Below are positions 1-7,994 of a stretch of DNA of 64,000 nucleotides, one piece after another (positions within the stretch are counted from its first letter, which is position 1; each line of letters begins with the position of its first letter). The stretch is from DASQUK01 sp035697145 (GTDB lineage: Bacteria; Actinomycetota; Acidimicrobiia; Acidimicrobiales; VFJN01). Where the stretch lies: the NCBI GenBank assembly GCA_035697145.1, contig DASSDL010000080.1, positions 1 through 64,000 of the forward strand, given 5' to 3'. Both the position numbers and the translations under genes were made by a program. The notes below the pieces were generated by a model. The model worked only from the letters and a program-made list of their open reading frames with translations, was not told the origin of the DNA and made no database searches.

Positions 1-103
1 CGCGACTCGGCGTCTCCAGCAGACGATCCACGAGGAACCTTCCCGCCGCATCGACCAGCGTGGCGTTGTTGGCCGTGCCGCCGTTGTCGAGGCCGACGGC
101 CAC
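1..103 (-). CDS. ROK-family protein (sugar kinase or regulator), N-terminal fragment
   Basis: Only the first ~34 codons lie in the window; the gene continues past base 1. The leftward frame reads VAVGLDNGGTANNATLVD and then GRFLVDRLLETPSR. This matches the N-terminal phosphate-binding strand-turn of the ROK/hexokinase fold (D-x-GGT). ROK proteins are sugar kinases such as glucokinase or sugar-responsive repressors; no DNA-binding domain precedes the motif here, so a kinase-type member is more likely. The start is placed at a GTG at 103; a TTG at 121 in the same frame is possible. The frame is too short for an ORF caller and substrate cannot be judged. Confidence 0.65.
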   Translation of the reverse strand, partial: MAVGLDNGGTANNATLVDAAGRFLVDRLLETPSR

Positions 104-121
104 CCATGCACTCGAGCTCAA

Positions 122-684
122 GCCCCCGGACACTACCGATCACCACCAGGCGCCCCGCCACCGCCACCCACATGCCAGGCTGAGGAGCCCTGCGCCTGCC
201 CGAACCGCCGGGCAGGTACGTCCGCAACCGATCGGACCGATGAGCCGCTAGCTGGGCACGGGTTCAAACTGCGCCAACCGCAGCCGGTCGGGAACATCCC
301 ACGATCGGAGCTCGGAAGATCACCAGATGGCGCACCTGGAACCGCTGCTCCGCCGGACCGAACCCAGGCACCCGGACGTGGCCACGTTCGCGGGGCTGCG
401 ACGCCTGAGCGTTGTCGACCGCCGAAGTGATGGTCCCGATCTGGATGCCCGTACTGGTCATGCCTGCATCATCCGGATTCGGCCGCCCGGCCGCATCGTC
501 CCCCGGTTCCAACCGAACGCGACCCCGGTACGGAACCCGACCCGTACCGGGGACCACCCCAACCGGCCGTTACCGTGCGGTCGTGACCTCAGACCGTCAA
601 GGCCATCGAGGCCCGCAACGACGGGGCGAACGCGACGGAGCTCACATAGACGCCACGCGGCGTCCCTGCTTCGTCGCCAGCCGG
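122..684. other. Region without a convincing gene; possible degraded sequence
   Basis: No reading frame here has a recognisable domain, a good ribosome-binding site and a sensible start. Several overlapping frames stay open on both strands, as GC-rich DNA allows. The best candidate is a leftward frame ending at 264 whose internal Met gives MTSTGIQIGTITSAVDNAQ; its codons are GC-rich at position three, but I recognise no family. It may be a remnant. A GGTTCAAA at about 251 resembles a tRNA T-loop, but the flanks do not pair. Confidence 0.4.
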
Positions 685-1074
685 TCAGCGGTGGGCGGCG
701 CGGAGCCGGGCGGCGGTCCGGAGGTCGGAAACGGTGGCGACCGCTAGGCCGGCGGCGAGCAGACGGGCCCGTCGTGATCGGGCCGACGCCAGCGACACGG
801 CGGCGATGGCCGGGTTCGACGCGGCGCGCGCCACCAGCCATGGCCACGACGGTCGGCCGACGTAAAGGCCCAGCGCCAGGGCCAGATCCGCCAGGCCGAC
901 CGCACGCAGCACTCCGAGGGTGGCGTCGATGCCGGCTAGGCGCGCGGTGGCGGCTGGCGCCAGTGTGCACGCCAGCCCGGCGACGAGGCTGACAGCGGCC
1001 ACCGCCGTGACCGAGGGATCGCGTTCGTCAGGCGAAGGAGTCGTGAAGCCCGGTTGGCCCTTCAGCCTGGTCAC
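685..1074 (-). CDS. Small membrane protein of unknown function
   Basis: About 129 residues. I place the start at a GTG at 1074 because GGAAGGAGG lies just upstream; a TTG at 1092, directly against the DUF2231 stop, would add six residues. The chain has three or four hydrophobic stretches: VTAVAAVSLVAGLACTLAP, an Ala/Leu segment around LRAVGLADLALALGLYVG, and a third near the C-terminus, separated by Arg-rich turns (ARSRRARL). It is probably an inner-membrane protein. It follows the DUF2231 gene almost without a gap, so the two are likely co-transcribed and may act together in the membrane. I cannot name a family. Confidence 0.6.
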   Translation of the reverse strand: MTRLKGQPGFTTPSPDERDPSVTAVAAVSLVAGLACTLAPAATARLAGIDATLGVLRAVGLADLALALGLYVGRPSWPWLVARAASNPAIAAVSLASARSRRARLLAAGLAVATVSDLRTAARLRAAHR

Positions 1075-1092
1075 GTCGCCTCCTTCCCGCAA

Positions 1093-1662
1093 TCAGTCGT
1101 GTTGGCCAGGGAGCACATCGCGTTCGGACTTGTGCCACACGGGGGAGTCGCCCGCGGTCTCGACGTTGAACCCGTAGTCGTAGACGAGGGTGCCGCCGAA
1201 GGTCGCACCCACCGACACCAGCAACGCGATCACCACCGACAGGACCACGATGCCGACGGGCGTGTAGGCGCGGGTGTTGTAGTCGTTCAGACGCCATCCG
1301 ATGTCGGCCAGCGCGAGCACGGTGACGGTGGTCATGATCGCGGCGTGGCTGTTGATCGTGCGGCGCGCCTGCGTGCCGGCCTTGGAGGATTTCCAGGCAT
1401 CCCATAGTCCGGTCAGCGCGGTCAACACCGAGACCGCGGCGCCGCCGATGAAGACGTAGGTGCCGGCGTGCCAGAACTCACGCGCCCACGTTTCGTCGTC
1501 TCCGCCAATGATCGAGATCACGTCGAACGTCGCGGCGAGCACATAAGCGACGATGGGGAAGTCGGTGAGCGGCGGGTGCAGCGGCTTGCCCGACCAACCC
1601 CGCAGCCCCTTGAACGTTCGACCCCGGAACGTGAGCGACGGCCGGACCGAGAAGCGCCTCAC
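1093..1662 (-). CDS. DUF2231 family membrane protein
   Basis: A 189-residue protein starting at GTG 1662 behind a clear GAGGAGG site. The N-terminal block KPLHPPLTDFPIVAYVLAA is the hallmark of DUF2231: a His-Pro motif before the first of four membrane helices. Helices follow near residues 35-52, 68-88, 105-125 and 133-155. The tail is polar (HKSERDVLPGQHD). The family is found in aerobic bacteria, sometimes near haem or cytochrome genes, and its biochemical role is unknown. Here it sits in a leftward cluster of small genes with the membrane protein at 685-1074 directly downstream. Confidence 0.8.
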   Translation of the reverse strand: MRRFSVRPSLTFRGRTFKGLRGWSGKPLHPPLTDFPIVAYVLAATFDVISIIGGDDETWAREFWHAGTYVFIGGAAVSVLTALTGLWDAWKSSKAGTQARRTINSHAAIMTTVTVLALADIGWRLNDYNTRAYTPVGIVVLSVVIALLVSVGATFGGTLVYDYGFNVETAGDSPVWHKSERDVLPGQHD

Positions 1663-1748
1663 CGTTTGGCCTCCTCGCCACGGTGGAGCGGCCTGCGCTG
1701 ATCACGATGCGCTCTTTGCATGGTCATGCGACTCCTTGGAGGAAGTGC

Positions 1749-1937
1749 TCACGTGAGCATGTCACGAGCGTCGGCACCGGGCTCGCTGCCGTCACAGACG
1801 ATCGCGCCCGGTTCGATCACGGACCGGGCGCCGATGCGGCAGCCATGGATCATGGCGCCGGGGCCGACGGTCACGCCGTCGTCGATGACGAGATCGTTGT
1901 CCGGCTCGCCGAGCGCGCTGGCGGGTCCGGCGCTCAT
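1749..1937 (-). CDS. Short hexapeptide-repeat protein, fragment of a gamma-carbonic anhydrase-like protein
   Basis: A 62-residue frame whose ATG overlaps the stop of the DUF5996 gene (ATGA at 1937-1934), so it could be translated by coupling. The segment VIDDGVTVGPGAMIHGCRI followed by GARSVIEPGAIVCDGS has the left-handed beta-helix periodicity of gamma-carbonic anhydrase/acetyltransferase proteins. In them, H-G-C-x-I carries a metal-binding His. Intact members are about 170-200 residues with two further His ligands; here only two to three coils remain and the end is unrelated. It is either a decayed gene or a mini-domain. The domain resemblance is clear; function is doubtful. Confidence 0.5.
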   Translation of the reverse strand: MSAGPASALGEPDNDLVIDDGVTVGPGAMIHGCRIGARSVIEPGAIVCDGSEPGADARDMLT

Positions 1938-2872
1938 GGGCCGGCCAACGACGGTGCCACTTCGAGCGACGCGCGGTCCCAGTCGGCGAGCTCGGCGGCA
2001 GCTTCGTAGGTGGTCTGAAAGAACGACAACAGAGCCGCGTCCGGGTCCGACGCCACACGTACCGCCCCGTAGGGCAGCAGGAACTCGCCGAGCTGGTCGT
2101 CGTAGTAGGCGGCGGTCGGTTCGACGGGCCAGTCGGGGAACCCCTCGGGCTGAGGGTAGGCGTAGGCGTAGAACGAGCCCTCGTCGCCAGCGCCGGGCCA
2201 GTACCCGCAACTGGAGACCTCGTGGCTGTAAGCCAGCTCCTGGACCCAGTCCGGGCAGTTCGGAACGCCACCCGGGTGCCTTGGTGCGGGCCGGCCCGAG
2301 AAGCGGGTGGTAGCGAGGTCGGCTCCGCCCCAGAAGAAGTGAACAGGGCTGGCCTTGCCAACGAAGCCCGCTCGGAACTGGACCATCACCCGGTGCGCCT
2401 GGACGAGTGCCAGCCAGAAGCGGTGCGCCGCGTCAGCGTCATAGGACCGGTGCACCTCGTCCCGGTCGAACGGGATCGCCTCGACGACCTCGGACGGGCG
2501 GGCGAACAGTCGGACCCGCACCCCGAGCTCGTCGAGCGCCGCCGTCGTGGCCGCGTAGAAGCTCGCCACCGAACGGGGCTCGAGGGCGACGCGGCGCCGC
2601 TCGCCGTCGGTGGTTCGAAGCTCGAGGACGTGATCGACGAAGTCGAACTCGATCTCCACGCCCCGGCCGCCGGCGTGCATGAGCGAGGTCGTGAGCCCAC
2701 GCGCGGAGACGTAGAGAGGGACCTGCCACCAGTGGTTGATCATCGGCGTGAGGCCGAGACGGACCTTGCCGACGATCTGGGTCCACAGGTGCAACGTGTC
2801 GCGGGTGTCGTCCCAATGCGACAGCGTCAGTTCCGGCCACACCCCCCGATGTTGGCTGTCCAGGTCGTCCAT
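1934..2872 (-). CDS. DUF5996 family protein
   Basis: A 312-residue soluble protein. The ATG at 2872 is preceded by CCGGAGGGGG; an upstream in-frame extension lacks a ribosome-binding site and is probably not translated. Features typical of the family are the opening WPELTLSHWDDTRDTLHLWTQ, an INHWWQVPLYVSARGLTT block, and an aromatic-rich C-terminal half with FFWGGADLA and YAYAYPQPEGFPDW. The repeated Trp/Tyr/His motifs suggest a ligand pocket, but no catalytic activity is established for DUF5996. Family identity is fairly secure; function unknown. Confidence 0.8.
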   Translation of the reverse strand: MDDLDSQHRGVWPELTLSHWDDTRDTLHLWTQIVGKVRLGLTPMINHWWQVPLYVSARGLTTSLMHAGGRGVEIEFDFVDHVLELRTTDGERRRVALEPRSVASFYAATTAALDELGVRVRLFARPSEVVEAIPFDRDEVHRSYDADAAHRFWLALVQAHRVMVQFRAGFVGKASPVHFFWGGADLATTRFSGRPAPRHPGGVPNCPDWVQELAYSHEVSSCGYWPGAGDEGSFYAYAYPQPEGFPDWPVEPTAAYYDDQLGEFLLPYGAVRVASDPDAALLSFFQTTYEAAAELADWDRASLEVAPSLAGP

Positions 2873-2928
2873 GCGAGCCCCCCTCCGGTGACCGATGCGA
2901 CTGTTGCTCGGATACTCCGGGCCGACGC

Positions 2929-3219
2929 TCATGGATGGGCGAACGATGGCGCGTCGTCGATTGCGAACGCCAGATCGTCCACGTAGCAGTACCACCAGTC
3001 TTCGCCCGGTTCGTAGGACTGGATGATCGGGTGGTGTTGCGATCCGAAGTGGGCGGTGGCATGCCGGTTGGGCGAGTTGTCACAGCAACCGACATGGCCG
3101 CACGACATGCACATGCGCAGGTGTACCCACTGGCCGCCGATGCGCAGGCAGTCCTCGCAGCCGGTGCTGCTCGGTGCCACATCCCTGACCTGGTCGAGGT
3201 GACCGCAGGCTTGGCTCAT
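2929..3219 (-). CDS. UBP-type zinc-finger protein
   Basis: A 96-residue protein consisting of one UBP-type zinc-finger domain. Ordered ligands are visible: C-E-D-C (residues 21-24), C-M-S-C-G-H-V-G-C-C (about 37-46), then H-A-T-A-H-F and H-H, a cross-brace pattern for two or three zinc ions. The fold binds the ubiquitin C-terminus in eukaryotes; in bacteria the partner is unknown, and small stand-alone copies are common in actinobacteria. Its ATG overlaps the TGA of the truncated STAS gene (ATGA), and its AAGGAG site lies inside that gene, so translation is coupled to the YceI-STAS transcript. Confidence 0.85.
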   Translation of the reverse strand: MSQACGHLDQVRDVAPSSTGCEDCLRIGGQWVHLRMCMSCGHVGCCDNSPNRHATAHFGSQHHPIIQSYEPGEDWWYCYVDDLAFAIDDAPSFAHP

Positions 3220-3428
3220 CGCATACTCCTTTCAGGCGGGTCGACGGTGATGGCCGGCATCGCGATCAACTCCTGGTCCAGCACCAACCGAGGGCTGAGG
3301 GAAATAGCCTGCTCCATGACCGGCCACAGGCGGCCGCAGGTCGCCACGTCGATCTCGCCGCGAACGACGACGGCGGCCTCGTGGTCGGTGTGGACGAGCC
3401 GGGCCTCGAAACTGGCCGCCGCCGTCAC
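3216..3428 (-). CDS. Truncated STAS-domain protein (anti-sigma-factor antagonist-like)
   Basis: A 70-residue frame beginning at a GTG that overlaps the YceI stop. Residues 1-51 read as the first half of a STAS domain: EARLVHTDHEAAVVVRGEID, then an amphipathic helix, then LSPRLVLD. A full STAS domain (~100 residues) would continue with a D-S-S/T-G phosphorylation loop and two more helices; these are absent. After LVLD the frame reads 19 unrelated residues that double as the leader and ribosome-binding site of the zinc-finger gene. This looks like a gene cut off by deletion and kept open by coupling, so it cannot work as a normal phosphorylatable antagonist. Confidence 0.6.
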   Translation of the reverse strand: MTAAASFEARLVHTDHEAAVVVRGEIDVATCGRLWPVMEQAISLSPRLVLDQELIAMPAITVDPPERSMR

Positions 3429-3985
3429 GCGTTCAGCACCGCTTCGATCTCGAGAAGGATGTCCACCTTGTCGCCCACGACGACGCCACCGGCCTCGAGC
3501 ACGGCGTTGAAGTCGACCCCGAAGTCGCTGCGCTGGAGCTGACCGATCGCCGTGAACCCGGAGCGGGTGCCGCCGTACGGGTCCGGACCGAAGCCCCCGA
3601 GCTCGAGGCGAAGCGAGATCGGCTTGGTGATCGTCTTGAGGGTGAGCTCGCCGTCGAGCACGTAGTCCTCGCCATCCTGGCGCACACCGGTCGAGCGGAA
3701 GCTCATCGTCTTGTGCTGGTCGACCTCGAAGAAGTCGGCAGACCGGATGTGGTTGTCGCGGTCCGCATTGCCGGTGTCGATCGAGCTGAGGTCGATGGTG
3801 GCGGTGACGCTCGAGTCGAGCGGGGACTCGCCGGTCACGATGTCGCCGCTGAACGTGGTGAACCTGCCGCGCACCTTGCTCACCATCATGTGGCGGACCG
3901 AGAAGCCGATCTCGGAGTGGACCGGGTCGATGGTCCAGGTACCGGCGATGTAGTCGGGAACGGTGGGATCGCTGGTGACGCTCAT
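3425..3985 (-). CDS. YceI family lipocalin-like polyisoprenoid-binding protein
   Basis: A 186-residue YceI protein from ATG 3985 with an AGGAG site. Family signatures are visible in order: AGTWTIDPVHSEIGFSVRHM, KVRGRFTTFSGDI, the DNHIRSADFFEVDQH block, and the C-terminal GQLQRSDFGVDFN with GDKVDILLEIEA. YceI proteins form an extended lipocalin-type barrel that binds polyisoprenoid chains or other amphiphiles; some are periplasmic. No signal peptide is seen here (MSVTSDPTVPDYIAG), so this copy is probably cytoplasmic, as is usual in actinobacteria. It heads the leftward YceI-STAS-zinc finger unit, each gene overlapping the next by four bases. Confidence 0.9.
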   Translation of the reverse strand: MSVTSDPTVPDYIAGTWTIDPVHSEIGFSVRHMMVSKVRGRFTTFSGDIVTGESPLDSSVTATIDLSSIDTGNADRDNHIRSADFFEVDQHKTMSFRSTGVRQDGEDYVLDGELTLKTITKPISLRLELGGFGPDPYGGTRSGFTAIGQLQRSDFGVDFNAVLEAGGVVVGDKVDILLEIEAVLNA

Positions 3986-4323
3986 GGCAGCTCCTGAGGA
4001 GTGATCTGGAAGTAGGCGGTGATCTCGGTGCCTGGCTCCGTCGGTTTCGGCAGTCCCGGCGTCGCCAGGGGGGTCAGCGGATTCTCTCGGCGCCGGGACC
4101 GGCTCGCTAGCGTCAAATGGCGTAGCACGTAATGCCCCGGCGCGCATGCCCAGGTCACCGACCTGGCAGAACGATGACCCCGTAGCTCACGGGCCGGTTC
4201 CGGCCGGGGCGCACCGATCTGTATCTGGCTCGGTACCGTCGAGCCGTGCGAGGAGGCGAGCCGTGACCGGCGCTCTCGGACCGCTGCTCTCACATCAATT
4301 CCCGATCGAGGAGAACCACGACA
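3986..4323. promoter_or_regulatory. Divergent intergenic region between yceI-like and thiolase genes
   Basis: This 338-base gap separates the leftward YceI gene from the rightward thiolase gene and must hold both promoters. On the minus strand a TTGACG at about 4118-4113 resembles a -35 element, but no strong -10 follows. On the plus strand a GGTACCGT at about 4232 and a GAGGAG ribosome-binding site at 4310-4315 precede the thiolase ATG. The open frames through it have no recognisable domain. No gene is called. Confidence 0.4.
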
Positions 4324-5559
4324 ATGACCGATGCCTTTGTCCTCGGCGGCGTGCGAACCCCGGTCGGGCGCTACGGGGGCTCCCTGTCGCACATCCGGAC
4401 GGACGACCTGCTCGGCCAGACGATGGTCGCGGCGTGCGAGCGAGCCCGGGTTCCGCTGGACCGGATCGAGGACATCTCGGCGGGTTGTGTCAACGTGGCG
4501 CACGAGGGGATGGGCGACATCGCGCGCTGGGCGGCGTTGGCGGCCGGCTTCCCGGACTCGGTCCCCGCGGCGACCGTCAACCGGTTCTGCGCGTCGTCTC
4601 TAACGTGCGCGATCCAGATCGCGCACGCGATTCGCTCCGACGAGCTCGGCGTCGGCCTGGCGGGCGGGGTCGAGTCGATGTCACGGTCGGGTTGGGCCTT
4701 GATGAAGGGCGACGCGCCGTTCATGCCGCGTGGACCGGTGCTGATGCTCGACACGATGTGGGCCGGCGCCGGGGGGCCCCCGAACCCAGCGCTGCTCGCC
4801 AGAGACGCGTACATCGACATGATGAAGACCGCGCAGAACGTCGCCGACCGCTACTCCTTGTCCCGTGAGGAGATCGACGCGTTTGCGCTGCGCTCCCACC
4901 AGCACGCGGCGGCCGCGCGCGATTCGGGACGGCTCGCGCTGGAGATCCATCCGGTCGAGATCCCGGCGAGCCGCAAGCAGCCCGGGCGCACGTTCGAGCA
5001 TGACGAGGGTATCCGTGACGACACGACGGCGGAGAAGCTCGCCGCTCTCCCAGCGCAGCCGAACACCACGCAGATGACGGCCGGTAACTCCTCGGCGCTG
5101 AACGACGGTGCGAGCGCGGTCGTGCTCGCGAGCGCGGAGGCGGCGAGGGAGCTCGGCGTGGACCCGCTGGCGCGAGTGGTCGCGTCGGCGACGCACGCGC
5201 TCGACCCGCAGATCATGGGGATCGCGCCGGCATTCGCCATCCCGAAGGCGCTCGATCGGGCCGGCCTCACCCCGGACCAGATCGATGTCTGGGAGATCCA
5301 TGAGGCGTACGCCGCGGTCGCGGTCGCGATCCTGCGCGAGCTGCCCAAGCAGCTCGACGGGTTCGAGGTCCCCGACGAGCGCCTGAACCCGAACGGCGGC
5401 GCGGTCGCGATCGGCCACCCGTTCGGGTCATCGGGTACCCGCTACGTGCTCACGCTCGCGACCGAGCTGCGCAAGCGCGGAGACCGCTACGGCGTGGCCG
5501 GCGTGTGTGTCGGATCGGGCCAGGGCGTCGCGCTGGTCCTCGAGAACCCGTCGGCATGA
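4324..5559 (+). CDS. Thiolase family protein (acetyl-CoA C-acyltransferase)
   Basis: A 411-residue degradative-type thiolase. It should cleave 3-ketoacyl-CoA with CoA, the last step of beta-oxidation, or run the reverse condensation. The nucleophilic Cys is C89 in NRFCASSL. The C-terminal half has the E-I-H-E-A-Y-A loop, GGAVAIGHPFGSSG with the catalytic His, and the second catalytic Cys in GVCVGSGQG. Length is normal. An acyl-CoA ligase follows 64 bases downstream in the same direction, so the pair probably belongs to a fatty-acid or aromatic-acid oxidation unit. The hydratase and dehydrogenase steps are not encoded nearby, so chain-length preference cannot be told. Confidence 0.93.
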   Translation: MTDAFVLGGVRTPVGRYGGSLSHIRTDDLLGQTMVAACERARVPLDRIEDISAGCVNVAHEGMGDIARWAALAAGFPDSVPAATVNRFCASSLTCAIQIAHAIRSDELGVGLAGGVESMSRSGWALMKGDAPFMPRGPVLMLDTMWAGAGGPPNPALLARDAYIDMMKTAQNVADRYSLSREEIDAFALRSHQHAAAARDSGRLALEIHPVEIPASRKQPGRTFEHDEGIRDDTTAEKLAALPAQPNTTQMTAGNSSALNDGASAVVLASAEAARELGVDPLARVVASATHALDPQIMGIAPAFAIPKALDRAGLTPDQIDVWEIHEAYAAVAVAILRELPKQLDGFEVPDERLNPNGGAVAIGHPFGSSGTRYVLTLATELRKRGDRYGVAGVCVGSGQGVALVLENPSA

Positions 5560-5623
5560 CAGAAACTGGGCCCTCTGGGCCCGTGGCATCCAGCGATTCA
5601 GTGGAACGGTCGAGGAGGTAGGC

Positions 5624-7453
5624 ATGGTGTCAGAGCCGGTCAAGCCCGGGCAAAGGACGCTCGCGCGCGCGGCGGCGACGGCGGCCGAGCGCTTTGGCGA
5701 TCGCGTCGCGCTGCGACATCGCGAGGGTGGCGAGTGGCGGGAGCGCACCTTTGCGGAGGTCGGCGAGCTCGCGGACGAGCTCGCGCTCGGGCTTGTCGCG
5801 CTCGGGCTCGAGCCGGGTGACCGGGCGTGCATCCTGGCGAACACTCGGCCGGAGTGGACGTTCGCGAGCCTGGCGATCTCCCGCGCCGGAGGAGTCGTGG
5901 TACCGATCTATCCCAGCGACTCGCCCGAGCAGTGCGAGTGGGTGGCGGGTAACTCGGAGGCTCGGATGATCGTCTGTGAGGACGCCTCCCAGTTGGACAA
6001 GATCGCCCAGGTCCGCGGCCGCTTGGAGCGTCTGGAGCAGGTGATCGTCATGGATCCTGACGGCAACGCGAGCGCGACCTCCCTGGAGGGGTTGCGCGAG
6101 CGGGGCCGCGGCGTCGCGGACCGTTCCGAGCTCGAGCTCCGGTGCGAGGAGGTGTCCTCGGACGACCCGTACACGGTGATCTACACGTCGGGCACGACCG
6201 GTCCTCCGAAGGGGGTGGTGCTCACGCACGGTAACTGCGCCTCGGTGGGCGTGATCGATCACGAGATCGGGTTCGTCACCGAGGAGGACGTGAGCTACCT
6301 CTACCTGCCGCTCGCGCACGCCTTTGCTTTGATGGTGCAGCTGGCGACATTCGAGATAGGCGGCTCGATCGTCTACTTCGGCGGCGACACGAAGCGGATC
6401 GTCGCGGAGCTTCAGGAGACGAAGCCCACCTACCTGCCGTCGGTGCCACGAATCTTCGAGAAGATCTACGCGCTGGCGACCGCCGCCGCGGAGGACGAGG
6501 GGCGGCTGCGCCAGGCCGTCGAGCTCGGCGTGCGGGTCCGGCGGATGCAGCAGCGCGGCGAGGAGGTCACAGACGGTCTGCGTGGCGCGTTCGAGGAGGC
6601 GGACGATGCGCTCTACCGGAACGTACGCGGGCTGTTCGGCGGCGAGGTCAAGTACGCCGTGTCGGGCGCAGCCCCGATCGCGGCCGAGATCCTGGAGTTC
6701 TTCTACGCCTGCGGCGTTCCGGTGCTCGAGGGCTGGGGGATGACGGAGACGGCCGGCGTCGGCTGCGTGAACACCCTTGGCCAGCTCCGCTTCGGCACGG
6801 TCGGCCAGCCCCTTCCGGGCGTCGAGGTCAAGCTTGCCGACGACGGCGAGGTTCTGACCACGGGGCCGAACGTCTTCCGCGAGTACTGGCGCGACCCGGA
6901 GGCGACACGTGAGGCGTTCACCGCGGACGGATGGCTGCGGACCGGGGACCTGGGCTCCATCGACGAGGACGGCTTCGTCTCGATCACCGGTCGCAAGAAG
7001 GACATCATCATCACCGCCGGCGGCAAGAACCTCACCCCGGCGAACCTCGAGAACGACCTGCGGCAGTCGCGCTGGATCTCTCACGCAGTCATGTACGGGG
7101 ACCGTCGCCCCTATCCGGTCGCGCTGATAACCCTCGACTCCGAGGAGATCCTGCCCTGGGCTTTGGAGCGCGGGCTGCCGGACGACCTGCCGTCGCTCAT
7201 CGGCCGCGGCGAGGTCCGGGACCTCATCCAGGCCGAGCTCGACCGGGCCAACGCGAAGTACGCGCAGGTGGAGCAGATCAAGAAGTTCGAGCTCCTCGAC
7301 CACGACTTCTCGCAGGAATCCGGCGAGCTGACGGCGACGCAGAAGTTGAGGCGCAACGTGGTCACCGAGCGCTACGCCGACCTGCTCGAGCAGATGTACG
7401 GAGACGAGCGCGGCCGCGGCCCCGATGACGATCGAACCACCGCCAGCGAATGA
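5624..7453 (+). CDS. Long-chain fatty acid-CoA ligase (AMP-binding)
   Basis: A 609-residue adenylate-forming enzyme activating a carboxylic acid to its CoA thioester in two steps through an acyl-AMP. I start it at ATG 5624, which has GAGGAGG six bases before it, rather than at an upstream Met inside the thiolase. The P-loop YTSGTTGPPKG lies near residues 187-197, the A5 motif GWGMTETAG in the middle, and RTGDLGSIDEDGF with GRKKDIIITAGGKN in the C-terminal part. The lid Lys region sits near KYAQVEQIKKFELL. The architecture is that of FadD15-type long-chain ligases. It probably supplies acyl-CoA to the thiolase-containing pathway upstream. Confidence 0.93.
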   Translation: MVSEPVKPGQRTLARAAATAAERFGDRVALRHREGGEWRERTFAEVGELADELALGLVALGLEPGDRACILANTRPEWTFASLAISRAGGVVVPIYPSDSPEQCEWVAGNSEARMIVCEDASQLDKIAQVRGRLERLEQVIVMDPDGNASATSLEGLRERGRGVADRSELELRCEEVSSDDPYTVIYTSGTTGPPKGVVLTHGNCASVGVIDHEIGFVTEEDVSYLYLPLAHAFALMVQLATFEIGGSIVYFGGDTKRIVAELQETKPTYLPSVPRIFEKIYALATAAAEDEGRLRQAVELGVRVRRMQQRGEEVTDGLRGAFEEADDALYRNVRGLFGGEVKYAVSGAAPIAAEILEFFYACGVPVLEGWGMTETAGVGCVNTLGQLRFGTVGQPLPGVEVKLADDGEVLTTGPNVFREYWRDPEATREAFTADGWLRTGDLGSIDEDGFVSITGRKKDIIITAGGKNLTPANLENDLRQSRWISHAVMYGDRRPYPVALITLDSEEILPWALERGLPDDLPSLIGRGEVRDLIQAELDRANAKYAQVEQIKKFELLDHDFSQESGELTATQKLRRNVVTERYADLLEQMYGDERGRGPDDDRTTASE

Positions 7454-7495
7454 GGGCCGGGCGCCGAACGACACCGTGAACGGAAGCGGGCACCC

Positions 7496-7876
7496 ATGAC
7501 CACGTTTTACCGATACTCGTTCGACAAGCGGCTGGTCGCCTTCTGGGGCGTCTTCGGCGTCCGACCAGGGAAGGACGGAGTCACCCTCACCGACGATGGA
7601 CGGCTGCGGGCGACGTTCGGCCCCTTCAAGCTCGAGACCCCGCTCGAGAATGTCGAAGGCGCCCACATCACCCGGAACTACCGCTGGTGGACGGCAGCAG
7701 GGGCCCGAGGCTCGATGAAGGACGACGGGCTCACGTTCGGCACGAACGCGAACGCCGGCGTGTGCATCCACTTCCGGGAGAAGGTGCCGTCGCCGCTCCG
7801 CCGCAAGGGCCACTCCGCGCTGACGGTCACTGTCGAGGATTTCAAAGGGCTGACGGAGGCGCTTACCCGCCCGTGA
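7496..7876 (+). CDS. Conserved actinobacterial protein of unknown function
   Basis: A 126-residue soluble protein beginning MTTFYRYSFDKRLVAFWGVF. It has alternating strands (GVTLTDDGRLRATFG, KLETPLENVEGAHIT) and a C-terminal strand-helix ending LTVTVEDFKGLTEAL, suggesting a small beta-barrel or PH-like fold. I recall similar uncharacterised mycobacterial proteins sharing the GVCIHFRE-type segment, but know no function. It follows the acyl-CoA ligase by 42 bases in the same direction with only a weak ribosome-binding site, and may be part of that operon. Confidence 0.65.
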   Translation: MTTFYRYSFDKRLVAFWGVFGVRPGKDGVTLTDDGRLRATFGPFKLETPLENVEGAHITRNYRWWTAAGARGSMKDDGLTFGTNANAGVCIHFREKVPSPLRRKGHSALTVTVEDFKGLTEALTRP

Positions 7877-7994
7877 CGCCGAGCGTCCGCATCGCCTTGC
7901 CCCGGCGGTCACCTCATCCGAGGCAGCCTCACGAGGTTGTGCGACGGCAGCGGGCCCCCTAGCTGGTGCATGCGCCCGTCCCGGTGACGGCGAG

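Noticed and set aside
245..275. T-loop-like GGTTCAAA as part of a tRNA
   Set aside because: Flanking bases do not form a T stem, and no acceptor or anticodon arms are found nearby.
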